DNA of 64,000 nucleotides from Chryseobacterium gallinarum. Its GTDB lineage: Bacteria; Bacteroidota; Bacteroidia; Flavobacteriales; Weeksellaceae. The notes below the pieces were generated by a model, which was not told where the DNA came from, made no database searches, and worked only from the letters and a program-made list of their open reading frames with translations. This document shows, piece by piece, positions 1 through 8,952 of this stretch. Location of the stretch: contig NZ_CP009928.1 in the NCBI RefSeq assembly GCF_001021975.1, forward strand, positions 682,001 through 746,000, given 5' to 3'. Every line of letters begins with the position of its first letter. Positions within the stretch are counted from its first letter, which is position 1. The translations under genes and the position numbers were made by a program.

Positions 1-402
1 TAATCCATCACCATGGGCCAGCAAAAACTGCTTTCCTCCCATTTCGAAGTATTGCTTCTGATAAAAAACAGTACATCCTATTTCTTCTTCCAGATAATCC
101 TTCATCCACAGATCATGATTTCCTACGAAGAAATAAATATGAATTCCCCGGTCTTTCAGTTCTGCAATTTTTCCCAGAACACGAACATATCCTTTTGGAA
201 CTACATGCTTCCATTCATGCCAAAAGTCAAAGAGATCACCCATTAAAAACAAAACCTGGGCATCTTCTTTGATTTCATCCATCCAGCGTATAAATTTTTC
301 TTCACGCACTTTGCTTGCCTGAGGAGTTGGCGCTCCAAAATGCTGGTCTGAAGCAAAATAGACTTTTTTTCCGGGTTCTAGATTGATTGTTGTTTTTAAC
401 AC
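1..402 (-). CDS. lpxH: UDP-2,3-diacylglucosamine diphosphatase, partial (3' end outside window)
   Basis: Calcineurin-like metallophosphoesterase of lipid A synthesis, which hydrolyses UDP-2,3-diacylglucosamine to lipid X at the inner membrane. The visible N-terminal 134 codons show the metal-binding blocks in order: SDQHFG, MGDLFDFWHEW, VGNHDLWM, and LAHGD next to the window edge. The GTG at 402 is chosen as start because the reading matches the family's N-terminus from there; no nearby in-frame ATG is seen. It lies 23 bp downstream of queD on the same strand, so the two are probably cotranscribed. The family is clear. The choice of lpxH over another LpxH-like phosphoesterase is inferred from the DLFDFWHEW block. 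Confidence 0.85.
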   Translation of the reverse strand, partial: MLKTTINLEPGKKVYFASDQHFGAPTPQASKVREEKFIRWMDEIKEDAQVLFLMGDLFDFWHEWKHVVPKGYVRVLGKIAELKDRGIHIYFFVGNHDLWMKDYLEEEIGCTVFYQKQYFEMGGKQFLLAHGDGL

Positions 403-425
403 CGCCTGAATTTTGTAGGATAAAG

Positions 426-872
426 TTATTGGTTATCTTCTGCAAACCATTCTCCATAAGAATTCTCAGTCTCATGAAGTTTAAGATAAGCTAAAGAAAT
501 TCCGTCCGGAAGTTTTGATTTTATTTTGGCTGCTATAGCGTACAACATATTTTCGCAGGTTGGCTGGAAACTGCAGTAGATCACTTTATGTCCTCTGGTT
601 TCAAGATCATCACCCAACTCTTTATGTGGAGACAAAGCATTCACAAGAACCGCATGGTCCCATACATCTACAATTTCAGATTTTACGATACTTTTGATAT
701 CTCCAAAATCAACCACCATCCCGTTTTTAGGGTTTTCTATATCATTAATGGGTCTTCCTTTTACTGTCACAAACAGCTTATAGGAATGTCCATGCATATT
801 TTTACATTTCCCATCGTAGTTGTACAGTACGTGAGCTGTTTCGAATGTAAAAATTTTTGTAATACGTATCAT
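426..872 (-). CDS. queD: 6-carboxytetrahydropterin synthase (QueD/PTPS family)
   Basis: Converts 7,8-dihydroneopterin triphosphate to 6-carboxy-tetrahydropterin, an early step of queuosine/7-deazaguanine synthesis. The 148-aa product has the family features: a zinc His in FETAHVLYNYDGKC, the catalytic Cys followed by the HGH zinc pair (CKNMHGHSY), and a C-terminal LHETENSYGEW block. The ATG at 872 is preferred over one six codons upstream because the conserved MIRITKIFTFE start begins there. It is followed 23 bp later by lpxH. A 6-pyruvoyl-tetrahydropterin synthase role is the alternative, but QueD is the usual bacterial member. Confidence 0.88.
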   Translation of the reverse strand: MIRITKIFTFETAHVLYNYDGKCKNMHGHSYKLFVTVKGRPINDIENPKNGMVVDFGDIKSIVKSEIVDVWDHAVLVNALSPHKELGDDLETRGHKVIYCSFQPTCENMLYAIAAKIKSKLPDGISLAYLKLHETENSYGEWFAEDNQ

Positions 873-989
873 AATGCAAAGATATGACAAAACAGTTTAA
901 CAAAGAAAAGACAGTTTCTATTGTAACGATTTCAACAGGGCTTTAATATATCACATAAGCCAATCCGGATTTTAAACGATAACCAAGGC

Positions 990-2159
990 TTATTTTACAA
1001 CTTTTTCAAAACAGCTGATCACTTTGTAATTCCTGTCTTTAATAATCATTTCATACTTTCCTTTATTCAAAATCAGAAAATGGCTATCCTTTGAATCTTT
1101 AAGTTCCAGGATATCAGCGGGAATACCTTTTTTTTCAAACTCTCCTTTACGATATGCCAAAATCAAAGCCGGATATTGAGTAACTGCAGAAGCCGGAATT
1201 TCTACAAATTTTCGGTTTTCATTAAGCATCCAGCCGGGTCTCCCTTTTATATATTTTGTAACAGGATGAATAATTTTAACATCGGTAAATAGTTCTTTAT
1301 CTTCTCCATTATATACCGACTGATCAGGATTGGTCAGGATAACAGATTCTGCATTTTTCATCCATCTCAGCAATGGCTCGTTATATTTCGGAAGGCTTTT
1401 TTCAGAAAACTGAACCTGGTCAATAGTGAAAGGATTAAGTCCCGTCAGATCAGAAAGTCTCCCTGCCATTGTTTTCTCCCATGATGTATGAACTCCTTCA
1501 TAGACATGCTCATAACCACAGTAAATCAGATATTTTCCTTCCTTGTTTTTTTGCATAAAATCATAAATGTTTTTAGCCTGCCCGATTTCCCTTTCCTTTC
1601 CATTTCCTTCACTCTCATAGGGAAAAAGCTTAAAACCGGTTTTCAGTGCATGGTAAATAAAGTTTCCGAATTCGGGTTCCTGAGAATAAAACCCGCTATT
1701 ACTATCTGCAAATTTTGTAGTGTTTAAAGAGTCATTCTGTAATGTTTCAATTCCCAGGTATCTGTAGCCACGTTCATACAACCCTTTGAGCAACGAGGAT
1801 ACAAAATTCCTATGACTTGCATTGTGATGGGCTTCGTTAATAATGATTATTTTTTCATGGGAGGCCCGGTCCATAATATAATCTTTTGCATTGACCGGGA
1901 TGAGTTTTGTTAACTTCAGGCTATCGGCAGCACTCAGTTTTTTAACCCTTCCGAAAGTGATATCCCAGCTCTCCAGAGCCTTTTTATATTGCCCGCTTAT
2001 TGAGTAGTAGGTAGCTCCCATCTGACTTCTCCAGGATCCTGGTTTTGTAGTATCTTCTACTATGGTCTTTTTCACATCCTCTGAAAACCGATAGAAACTC
2101 TCCTGGGCATAACCCGAAAAGCCGAAAAATAGTACAAGAATTGAATAATAGAATTTCAT
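990..2159 (-). CDS. secreted protein, erythromycin-esterase/ChaN-like fold
   Basis: 389-aa protein with an N-terminal signal peptide (MKFYYSILVLFFGFSGYAQ), so probably periplasmic. Residues near 100-135 hold an INEAHHNASHRNF block followed by GYRYLGIETL. This resembles the Glu/His active-site region of the EreA/ChaN/TraB-like superfamily. A later GYEHVYEG block could supply another His. The ATG at 2159 is chosen because it starts a clean signal peptide; the longer ORF to 2192 adds a polar stretch. It follows a thioesterase gene by 76 bp on the same strand. Substrate unknown; the fold assignment is by motif resemblance only. Confidence 0.6.
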   Translation of the reverse strand: MKFYYSILVLFFGFSGYAQESFYRFSEDVKKTIVEDTTKPGSWRSQMGATYYSISGQYKKALESWDITFGRVKKLSAADSLKLTKLIPVNAKDYIMDRASHEKIIIINEAHHNASHRNFVSSLLKGLYERGYRYLGIETLQNDSLNTTKFADSNSGFYSQEPEFGNFIYHALKTGFKLFPYESEGNGKEREIGQAKNIYDFMQKNKEGKYLIYCGYEHVYEGVHTSWEKTMAGRLSDLTGLNPFTIDQVQFSEKSLPKYNEPLLRWMKNAESVILTNPDQSVYNGEDKELFTDVKIIHPVTKYIKGRPGWMLNENRKFVEIPASAVTQYPALILAYRKGEFEKKGIPADILELKDSKDSHFLILNKGKYEMIIKDRNYKVISCFEKVVK

Positions 2160-2235
2160 GTTATTAGTTTTATTTTTGATTAACGATAGCAAAAAGCAAA
2201 GTAGCCGCTACCCAATGATTTTTTGGATGACAATA

Positions 2236-2622
2236 TCAGGTCAGTTTTTCCAGCCAGTCATTTTCCAGGCGCTTGATTTTCTTTGTTTCCGGATCAAATA
2301 GAACCCATAGGGTACTGGAATTCACCAGCAACCGGTCATTACAATAAAACTCAACTTTTCTGGGCTGTTTTGCTCCTTCCGGTGATTCCGGGTATGTTTT
2401 GATGGTAATAATATCATTCAGGTAAGCCTGCTTTTTATATTGAATATGGTGGTCTAAAAGCATCCAGGCATCATTTGCATATTCTGTTTTCTGTTTCAGA
2501 AGGTCCCAGTGCTCTGCTGCTATTTCTTCCACCCAGTGCACATATTGCACATTATTGACGTGATTATTCTGATCGATATGTTCTTCAGTCACCTGTATCT
2601 GCTTTTGATGTACTAACTTCAT
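2236..2622 (-). CDS. acyl-CoA thioesterase, hotdog fold (4-HBT/YbgC-like)
   Basis: 128-aa single hotdog-domain protein, the usual length of 4-hydroxybenzoyl-CoA-thioesterase-like enzymes that hydrolyse acyl-CoA or acyl-ACP. The segment DQNNHVNNVQYVHWVEE matches the family signature D-x-x-x-H-V-N-N-x-x-Y, in which the acidic and Asn residues line the active site. No signal peptide, so cytoplasmic. The substrate cannot be read from the sequence. It lies upstream of the secreted EreA-like gene on the same strand. Confidence 0.8.
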   Translation of the reverse strand: MKLVHQKQIQVTEEHIDQNNHVNNVQYVHWVEEIAAEHWDLLKQKTEYANDAWMLLDHHIQYKKQAYLNDIITIKTYPESPEGAKQPRKVEFYCNDRLLVNSSTLWVLFDPETKKIKRLENDWLEKLT

Positions 2623-2679
2623 TATTTCATATTCTATTGATCATCAAATATAGTAACTTTTGAATTGCCTCCTATGAGA

Positions 2680-2706
2680 AAACCCTCTCAAAGAATGAGA
2701 AGGTTT
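2680..2706 (-). terminator. hairpin terminator downstream of aceA
   Basis: Ten-base arms (2680-2689 and 2697-2706) pair with one mismatch around a 7-nt loop. Read on the minus strand, the second arm ends in GGGTTT and continues into TTC. It lies 27 bp after the aceA stop. Confidence 0.55.
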
Positions 2707-2732
2707 ACATCAAAAAAATATGGAAAAAATGA

Positions 2733-4013
2733 CTAATGAAACTGTGCAGTTTCCGTAGAATCTTTCATGGCAACTGTTGCAGATGAACCATTTGTAACAA
2801 TATTCTGGATTTCATCAAAATATCCTGTTCCTACAAAAGACTGGTGTTTTACCGCTCGGAACCCTTTTTGCTGCAAGGCAAACTCACGTTCCTGCAATTC
2901 TGAATATCCTGCCATTCCTCTCTCTTTATATGCTAAAGCCAATTCGAACATAGCTGTGTTCAAAGCGTGGAAACCTGCTAATGTGATAAACTGGAATTTA
3001 TACCCCATTTTGGCAAGCTCCTCACGGAAAGTAGACATCTCTTCAACACTCAGTTTTGCAGCCCAGTTAAACGAAGGTGAGCAGTTATAAGCAAGCATTT
3101 TTCCCGGGAATTTGGCATGGATTCCTTCTGCAAATTTTCTTGCCTGTTCCAGATCAGGGTTGGAAGTTTCCATCCAGATTAAATCTGCATAAGGCGCATA
3201 GGACAATCCTCTGTCTATTCCCTGCTCTACTCCGTTTCTTACTACATAAAATCCTTCGGAAGTTCTCTCACCGGTGACAAATTTTTTGTCCCTGTCATCA
3301 ATATCTGAGGTTAGCAAGTCTGCGGCATCAGCATCCGTTCTTGCAATGATAAGGCTCGGAACTCCTGATACATCTGCTGCAAGACGTGCTGCAATCAGTT
3401 TATTCACTGCTTCCTGGGTAGGGACCAATACTTTTCCTCCCAGGTGTCCGCATTTTTTTGCAGAAGAAAGCTGATCTTCAAAATGCACCCCGGCAGCTCC
3501 TGCCTCGATCATCTGCTTCATCAGTTCGAAAGCGTTCAGGTTTCCACCAAAGCCTGCTTCTGCATCAGCAATAATCGGTACCAGGTATTCTTTATTTCCT
3601 GTTCCGCTTACTGACTGAACCTGGTCTGCCCTTAATAAAGCATTGTTAATTTTCTTTACGACGGAAGGCACGGAATTCGCAGGGTATAAAGATTGATCCG
3701 GATACATTTCTCCGGACAAATTTGCATCTGCAGCTACCTGCCACCCTGAAAGGTATATTGCTTCCAGTCCTGCATCCACTTCCTGTACAGCCTGATTACC
3801 GGTTAATGCACCAAGCCCCGCTACATAGTCCTGGGAATTTAATTTGTCCCAAAGCTTTTTAGACATTTCCGTTGCGATGGTATAATCTATTTTATAAGAG
3901 CCTCTCAGTTTTAAAACTTCTTCTGCCGTGTAAGGTCTCTTCACTCCGTTCCAACGAGGGTTAGTCAGCCAATCTTGCTCTATAGCCTGGATTTGTTCTT
4001 GTTTTGTTTTCAT
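2733..4013 (-). CDS. aceA: isocitrate lyase
   Basis: Cleaves isocitrate to glyoxylate and succinate, the first step of the glyoxylate shunt, allowing growth on acetate or fatty acids. The 426-aa product matches the length of bacterial ICL. The signature KKCGHLGGK (residues 186-194) contains the catalytic Cys188. Other family blocks are [18 protein letters not shown] and [19 protein letters not shown]. It lies about 109 bp downstream of aceB on the same strand. The gap shows no convincing terminator, so a bicistronic aceBA unit is likely. Confidence 0.97.
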   Translation of the reverse strand: MKTKQEQIQAIEQDWLTNPRWNGVKRPYTAEEVLKLRGSYKIDYTIATEMSKKLWDKLNSQDYVAGLGALTGNQAVQEVDAGLEAIYLSGWQVAADANLSGEMYPDQSLYPANSVPSVVKKINNALLRADQVQSVSGTGNKEYLVPIIADAEAGFGGNLNAFELMKQMIEAGAAGVHFEDQLSSAKKCGHLGGKVLVPTQEAVNKLIAARLAADVSGVPSLIIARTDADAADLLTSDIDDRDKKFVTGERTSEGFYVVRNGVEQGIDRGLSYAPYADLIWMETSNPDLEQARKFAEGIHAKFPGKMLAYNCSPSFNWAAKLSVEEMSTFREELAKMGYKFQFITLAGFHALNTAMFELALAYKERGMAGYSELQEREFALQQKGFRAVKHQSFVGTGYFDEIQNIVTNGSSATVAMKDSTETAQFH

Positions 4014-4122
4014 AATATTTGGATTTGTTAGATTAAGGTTATGTAATAGTTGTTGATGTTAACCAATTGCTGGTCATTAGCTGTTTGATTGCGTTTTTTT
4101 GGTTGGTATTTCTATTGGATAA

Positions 4123-5697
4123 TTAAATAAACGGATAGGCTTTAAGGGTTAAAAATTCCTCAAAGTTCTCAGAGAAAACCAATTCGTTGAAAAGTTCTTT
4201 AGCCAGGTTGAATTTTCCGTTTTTAAAACGTTCTTCTCCCACATATTTTTCAATATTGTCCATTTCTTCCGACTCCCATTGAAGGACCATATTCCGGGTG
4301 AGGGTCCTGTCGTCACTTAAGACGGCTTCGTTTTTCAGCCATTGCCAGATCTGGGTCCTTGAAATTTCTGCCGTAGCTGCATCTTCCATCAGATTATAAA
4401 TTGCGGCCGCTCCTACTCCCATTAGCCAGCTTTCCAGGTAAAGGATTCCCACATTAATATTTTTCCTTACTCCTTTTTCTGTAATTTCACCTTTGGGAAT
4501 TTCAAGCAGATCAGCTTCTTGTATATGGTATTCAAATTTTTTATCAATCTGGTTTTTGCCGGGCATATACTCGTCAAAAACTGCTTTTGCAACGGAAACC
4601 AATGCAGGATGTGCTACCCAGGTGCCATCATGCCCGTTTTTTACTTCCCTTTCTTTATCATTTCTTACTTTTTCGAAAGCCAGGGCATTTGCCTCATCGT
4701 TATCTTTCACAGGGATCTGTGCAGCCATTCCTCCCATAGCATGAACATTCCTTTTATGGCAGCCCTCAATCACTCTTTTTGAATAAGCATTCATAAAAGG
4801 TGAGACCATGGTTACCTGATCCCTGTCCGGCACAATAAATTCCGGAAGGTTTCTGAATTTTTTGATGTATGAAAAAATATAATCCCACCTGCCACAATTC
4901 AGACCTGCGCTATGTTCTTTTAATTCGTATAAAATTTCATCAATCTGAAATGAAGCGGTAATCGTTTCTATCAAAACAGTTGCCTTAATTGTTCCTTCAG
5001 GAATTCCCAGGTAATTCTGGGCAAAAACAAATACTTCGTTCCACCAGCGGGCCTCTTTATAATATTCTAATTTTGGAAGGTAAAAGTAAGGACCACTTCC
5101 TCTTTCCAGAAGCCTTTTTGCGTTTCTGAAAAAATAAATTCCAAAATCAATCAATGATCCTGAAGATTCTTCTCCATTGATTTCAATGTTCTTTTCAGGA
5201 AGATGCAATCCACGGGGACGAACAATCAGAACTGCTGTATTTTCATTAAGATGATAAGCTTTTCCTTTTTCATTTACAAAATCAATTGTTCTGTTCACGG
5301 CATCCGTAAGGTTCAGTTGTCCTTCCATACAATTCTCCCATGTAGGCGAATTGCTGTCTTCAAAATCAGCCATGAATGTCATTGCCCCGGAATTGAGAGC
5401 ATTGATAATCATTTTACGGTCAACAGGTCCGGTGATTTCTACTCTTCTGTCTAATAAATCTTCCGGCAATGGTGCACAGACCCAGCTTCCGGCTCTGATT
5501 TCTTCTGTTTCTTTTAAAAACCCGGGCAGTATTCCCTGATCAAACTTTTGCTGAGTTTTTTTCCGTTCTTCTAAAAGCTCTGTTCTTTGGCGATCAAAAT
5601 TCTGATGAAGAGCTACCAGGAAATCTATCAGATCCTGAGTGAAAATTTCTTCAAACTGCCTGCCTGCCTTTATTTTCAGTTGAGTCTTAGTTTCCAT
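4123..5697 (-). CDS. aceB: malate synthase A
   Basis: Condenses glyoxylate with acetyl-CoA to malate, the second enzyme of the glyoxylate shunt. The 524-aa length fits the MSA isoform, not the roughly 720-aa MSG. Visible family blocks are DFEDSNSPTWEN, VLIVRPRGLHLPEKN, the ETITASFQIDEILYEL segment with the metal-binding Glu, GLNCGRWDYIFS, and NGHDGTWVAHPALV. It is first in the aceBA unit and divergent from a RamB-like regulator. A -7-like TATGTTTG lies on the minus strand at 5733-5726, with a perfect palindrome just upstream of it, so repression by the neighbour is plausible. Confidence 0.97.
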   Translation of the reverse strand: METKTQLKIKAGRQFEEIFTQDLIDFLVALHQNFDRQRTELLEERKKTQQKFDQGILPGFLKETEEIRAGSWVCAPLPEDLLDRRVEITGPVDRKMIINALNSGAMTFMADFEDSNSPTWENCMEGQLNLTDAVNRTIDFVNEKGKAYHLNENTAVLIVRPRGLHLPEKNIEINGEESSGSLIDFGIYFFRNAKRLLERGSGPYFYLPKLEYYKEARWWNEVFVFAQNYLGIPEGTIKATVLIETITASFQIDEILYELKEHSAGLNCGRWDYIFSYIKKFRNLPEFIVPDRDQVTMVSPFMNAYSKRVIEGCHKRNVHAMGGMAAQIPVKDNDEANALAFEKVRNDKEREVKNGHDGTWVAHPALVSVAKAVFDEYMPGKNQIDKKFEYHIQEADLLEIPKGEITEKGVRKNINVGILYLESWLMGVGAAAIYNLMEDAATAEISRTQIWQWLKNEAVLSDDRTLTRNMVLQWESEEMDNIEKYVGEERFKNGKFNLAKELFNELVFSENFEEFLTLKAYPFI

Positions 5698-5725
5698 AAC
5701 TTATTGATTTTGTGATTTAATATTA

Positions 5726-5733
5726 CAAACATA
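5726..5733 (-). promoter_or_regulatory. -7 box (TAnnTTTG) for aceBA
   Basis: The minus strand reads TATGTTTG, a full match to the Bacteroidota -7 consensus, about 30 bp upstream of the aceB start. No TTG at the standard -33 spacing is seen. The palindrome at 5749-5770 occupies that region. Confidence 0.5.
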
Positions 5734-5748
5734 AACAAAAATTTTCAC

Positions 5749-5770
5749 AAATAGCGAACGTTCGCTATTT
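5749..5770. promoter_or_regulatory. palindromic operator 1 between aceB and its regulator
   Basis: Perfect 22-bp palindrome with core GCGAACGTTCGC. It lies upstream of the aceB -7 box, overlapping the expected -33 region, and about 40 bp upstream of the regulator's -7 box. Its core shares the form GCGAA-N2/3-TCGC with operator 2. Binding by the RamB-like regulator is inferred from position. Confidence 0.55.
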
Positions 5771-5787
5771 TTATTAAAAAATTATTA

Positions 5788-5801
5788 TGCGAATAATCGC
5801 A
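5788..5801. promoter_or_regulatory. palindromic operator 2 at the regulator promoter
   Basis: TGCGA and TCGCA are separated by 4 nt. The core GCGAATAATCGC is related to operator 1. It sits 10 bp upstream of the regulator's TATCTTTG (5811-5818), a suitable position for autoregulation. Confidence 0.5.
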
Positions 5802-5810
5802 TCTATTATT

Positions 5811-5818
5811 TATCTTTG
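5811..5818 (+). promoter_or_regulatory. -7 box (TAnnTTTG) of the regulator gene
   Basis: TATCTTTG ends only 3 nt before the ATG at 5822. Transcription starting a few nucleotides downstream would give a leaderless or nearly leaderless mRNA. Confidence 0.5.
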
Positions 5819-5821
5819 AGT

Positions 5822-7300
5822 ATGAATTCAGAAAGCGACTTTATCAAAACGGTTTTCGGACTGAAACTGAAACAACAGAGACAAAAGAAAAACTGGTCAT
5901 TACAGGATCTTGCCGTAAAAACCGGACTTTCAAAATCTTATCTCAACGAAATCGAGAATGGAAAAAAATACCCCAAGCATGACAAAATCATCCAGCTTTC
6001 CGAAGCTTTGCAATGTACTTTTGACGACCTCGTTTCCACAAAGCTGGATAAGAGTCTCGCTCCGTTTAACGAAATCCTGCAGTCTGATTTTTTTAAAGAG
6101 GTCCCTTTAGAGCTATTCGGGATTAATAAAAACAACCTCATCAGCATCATCAGTGATGCCCCCAAAAAAGTAACGGCTTTCATCAATGCCCTGATTGAAA
6201 TTTCCCAAAATTATAATCTCGGAAAAGAAAGATTTTACTTCGCGGTACTGAGATCTTTCCAGGAGCTTTATGATAATTATTTTCCTGAAATAGAAGAAAA
6301 AGTAAGTCTTTTTACCCGGGAAAACAACCTTACAACTGATAAAAATTTACAATCTGACATTCTGGAAAAAATACTTTCAGAAAAATTCAATTACAGCATC
6401 CAGTCTGAAGATTTTGAAAAATACGGAACCCTGGATCATCTCCGTTCCCTGTTTATGCCTGAAAAAAAACTATTGCTTCTGAACAGGAAACTTGAAAAGG
6501 ATCAGAAAACCTTTATTCTGGCTAAAGAAATCGGGTTTAATGTGTTGGAATTAAAAGTTCGTCCTACCACATATTCATGGCTTGACTTCGGAAGTTTTGA
6601 AGAAATTCTGAATAATTTTTATGCGTCTTATTTTGCGGGAGCTTTGTTAATATCAAAAGAACCCGTCATCGAAAAAACCGCAGACTTTTTTCTTCACAAT
6701 AAATGGGAGCCCCAAAACTTTGAAGAACTTATCAGCAGTTTTACCCACTCCCCTGAAACTTTTTACTACCGGCTTACAAATATCCTTTCTGCTGAAATGG
6801 GAATTAAAGATCTTTTCTACTTATGCCTGGTAAAAAAGAAAGATTCGGACAAGATCCAGATTTTAAAAGAACTTCATCTCAACCATCAGCAAGCTCCCCA
6901 TGCCAATGCGACCAATGAACACTATTGCAGAAGATGGATTGCTGTAAAGAATCTTCATTACCTGAAGGAAAATGAAACCCTGACCGGTGCTCAGATCTCT
7001 CATTATAAAGATCAGGGCATCAGCTACCTGGTGATTTCCACTTCTCAGAAAAACCCTTTTTCGGACGGAAGCAACAGAAGCTATTGTCTGGGCATTTTGT
7101 TAAACCCGCACACCATCAAGAAGATAGGTTTTATCAAATCACCGTCTCTTCAAACCATTAATGTAGGGGTTACCTGTGAATCCTGCAGTATACCTGATTG
7201 TGAAGTAAGGCAGGCACCTCCGGTAAGACTGGATAAAGAGCATTTTAATCTCAGTATGAAAAATTCAATAGAAAAGATCCGGAAGGAGTTTGAGAAATAA
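5822..7300 (+). CDS. XRE-family regulator, RamB/ScfR-like (short-chain acyl responsive)
   Basis: 492-aa DNA-binding regulator. Residues about 10-70 form an XRE helix-turn-helix (LKQQRQKKNWSLQDLAVKTG, then LSKSYLNEIENGKKYP). The middle resembles the IrrE/ImmA-like region of this family without a clear HExxH. The C-terminal part (about 300-490) looks like the DUF2083 domain of RamB/PrpR-type regulators of acetate and propionate metabolism, and carries a Cys cluster TCESCSIPDC near residues 452-460. The ATG at 5822 is preferred over the TTG at 5816. It is divergent from aceBA with two palindromes between, so it probably controls the glyoxylate shunt and itself. The ligand is unknown; acyl-CoA or an Fe-S cofactor at the Cys cluster are possibilities. 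Confidence 0.82.
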   Translation: MNSESDFIKTVFGLKLKQQRQKKNWSLQDLAVKTGLSKSYLNEIENGKKYPKHDKIIQLSEALQCTFDDLVSTKLDKSLAPFNEILQSDFFKEVPLELFGINKNNLISIISDAPKKVTAFINALIEISQNYNLGKERFYFAVLRSFQELYDNYFPEIEEKVSLFTRENNLTTDKNLQSDILEKILSEKFNYSIQSEDFEKYGTLDHLRSLFMPEKKLLLLNRKLEKDQKTFILAKEIGFNVLELKVRPTTYSWLDFGSFEEILNNFYASYFAGALLISKEPVIEKTADFFLHNKWEPQNFEELISSFTHSPETFYYRLTNILSAEMGIKDLFYLCLVKKKDSDKIQILKELHLNHQQAPHANATNEHYCRRWIAVKNLHYLKENETLTGAQISHYKDQGISYLVISTSQKNPFSDGSNRSYCLGILLNPHTIKKIGFIKSPSLQTINVGVTCESCSIPDCEVRQAPPVRLDKEHFNLSMKNSIEKIRKEFEK

Positions 7301-7387
7301 GCCTTAAAAAGATTTGAAGAATATCAAGCTATGGATAAAGGTATTTTCCGGCAGGAAAGTATTTCATAACTTTAGCAAAAACACACA

Positions 7388-8041
7388 ATGATACTTGACT
7401 TACTTTTCCCTAACCGCTGCATTCACTGCAATAGAATTATCAGCCCTGAACTTCTGGTTTGTAATGTATGTTTTGACCACATTCATTTTACCCATTATGA
7501 TTTTTCCGGCAATAATCCGGTCAGGGAAAAGTGTAAATTGCTGTTCCCTGTTGAAAACACTTATGCTTTGATGCAGTTTGAGGAACAAGGTTTAAGCCGT
7601 AAAATCATTCATGAACTTAAATACAGAAGCAGAGAAAAGGCAGGAAAAACACTCGCGGAATGGACGGCGGAACGACTGGATTTTAGAGACAAAACACCGG
7701 ATCTTATGGTAAGTGTCCCGCTACATCCGAAAAAATTAAAGGAAAGAGGATATAACCAGCTTCATTTATTTACAGAGACATTATCAATATTGTATGGTAT
7801 TCCGTACCACCATGAACTTATTAAAAGAAATCATTATTCAAAAGCACAGGCATTGAAAGACAGGGAGCATCGTTTAAGTACAGCTAACGCTTTCTCACTT
7901 ACCCAGGCTGTTACAGGGAAACATATCCTTTTGATTGATGATGTTTTTACAACCGGGAATACGGTTTCATCTATCGCATGGGAGCTTTTAAATGCCGGAA
8001 ACAATAAAGTAAGTGTTCTGGTAATGGCGATGGATCTTTAA
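7388..8041 (+). CDS. comF: ComF-family phosphoribosyltransferase-like protein
   Basis: 217-aa ComF/GntX-type protein. The N-terminus has a zinc-finger-like Cys quartet (C11, C14, C25, C28 in CIHCNR and CNVCF). The C-terminal half is a type I phosphoribosyltransferase fold with VSVPLHPKKLKERGYNQ and the PRPP-loop sequence LLIDDVFTTGNT. In naturally competent bacteria ComF is needed for uptake of transforming DNA; whether that role applies here is unknown. A TAACTTTA near 7367 may be its -7 box. Monocistronic as far as can be seen. Confidence 0.88.
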   Translation: MILDLLFPNRCIHCNRIISPELLVCNVCFDHIHFTHYDFSGNNPVREKCKLLFPVENTYALMQFEEQGLSRKIIHELKYRSREKAGKTLAEWTAERLDFRDKTPDLMVSVPLHPKKLKERGYNQLHLFTETLSILYGIPYHHELIKRNHYSKAQALKDREHRLSTANAFSLTQAVTGKHILLIDDVFTTGNTVSSIAWELLNAGNNKVSVLVMAMDL

Positions 8042-8169
8042 AGTAATCAGTGATAACTGAAGTGTTTATCGGTTCATGTATACACTGATCGTACTTCCGG
8101 TACAAAAACATCCAATAGATAAAGTAAGATCAAGTTATTATTGATTTTATATACAATCCGGATCTCTAA

Positions 8170-8820
8170 TTATCGCTGAAGTTTTTCTCCGTAGCTCAAA
8201 TCTCCTGCATCACCTAATCCGGGAGTGATATATCCTTTTGAAGTTAATTGTTCATCAATAGCTCCTACCCATATCTGAGCGTCAGGATAAGCATTCTGAA
8301 CCGTTTCTACCCCTTGCCTTGAAGCAATTGCTGCTACGATATGAAGTTGGGTAGGGTTTCCGTTCGTCAATAAGTCTTTGATGGCTTCAATCAGGGAGGC
8401 TCCTGTTGCCAGCATCGGATCTGCAACAATTAACGGTCTTCCTTCAATGCTTGGGCAGGTGAGATAATCCTGTTTAATGGAAAAATAATCGTTGGCATCA
8501 TGTTTTCTGTAAGCGGCTACGAAACCACAATCTGCCCTGTCCAGGTAATTCAGTATTCCTTCGAATAAGGGTACTCCGGCTCTTAAAATAGTTGTAATAA
8601 CAGGTTGTACCGCAATCTCCCTGCTTTTGATGGTATCTAAAGGTGTCTGAATTTCAACTTCTCTATGCTCTAATCCTTTGCTGATCTCAAAGGCCGCAAT
8701 TTCTCCGATTCTTTCCATATTTCTCCGGAACCTCATCCGATCGTGCTGAACTTTTACATTTCGAAGTTCATTAATCCATTCATTAACAAGAGAAAATTGT
8801 TGCGATAAAATAGTAAGCAT
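8170..8820 (-). CDS. upp: uracil phosphoribosyltransferase
   Basis: Salvages uracil with PRPP to UMP in the cytoplasm. The 216-aa protein shows ILRAGVPLFEGIL, the PRPP-binding ADPMLATGASLIEAI, and the uracil-binding C-terminal block GYITPGLGDAGDLSYG. The ATG at 8820 starts the conserved N-terminus. The 130 bp between 8041 and 8170 hold only a weak hairpin (ATCAGTG at 8046-8052 with CACTGAT at 8083-8089). Confidence 0.95.
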   Translation of the reverse strand: MLTILSQQFSLVNEWINELRNVKVQHDRMRFRRNMERIGEIAAFEISKGLEHREVEIQTPLDTIKSREIAVQPVITTILRAGVPLFEGILNYLDRADCGFVAAYRKHDANDYFSIKQDYLTCPSIEGRPLIVADPMLATGASLIEAIKDLLTNGNPTQLHIVAAIASRQGVETVQNAYPDAQIWVGAIDEQLTSKGYITPGLGDAGDLSYGEKLQR

Positions 8821-8904
8821 GAAGATCTTAATTTTTAATTCTGCAAAATTACAACTAAAAAACGAATTTGCAGGTTGATGTCAATAAGAATAAGGTATGA
8901 GCAT

Positions 8905-8940
8905 AAAAAAACCTGATAAGAATATCCCACCAGGTTTTTA
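8905..8940 (-). terminator. rho-independent terminator of der
   Basis: AAAAACCTG and CAGGTTTTT arms surround a 16-nt loop. On the minus strand the stem is followed by a T-rich run, immediately after the der stop at 8953. Confidence 0.75.
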
Positions 8941-8952
8941 TGAAAAGTCATT

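Noticed and set aside
8046..8089. Hairpin between comF-like gene and upp as terminator
   Set aside because: Only a 7-bp stem with a 30-nt loop and no T run; too weak to call.
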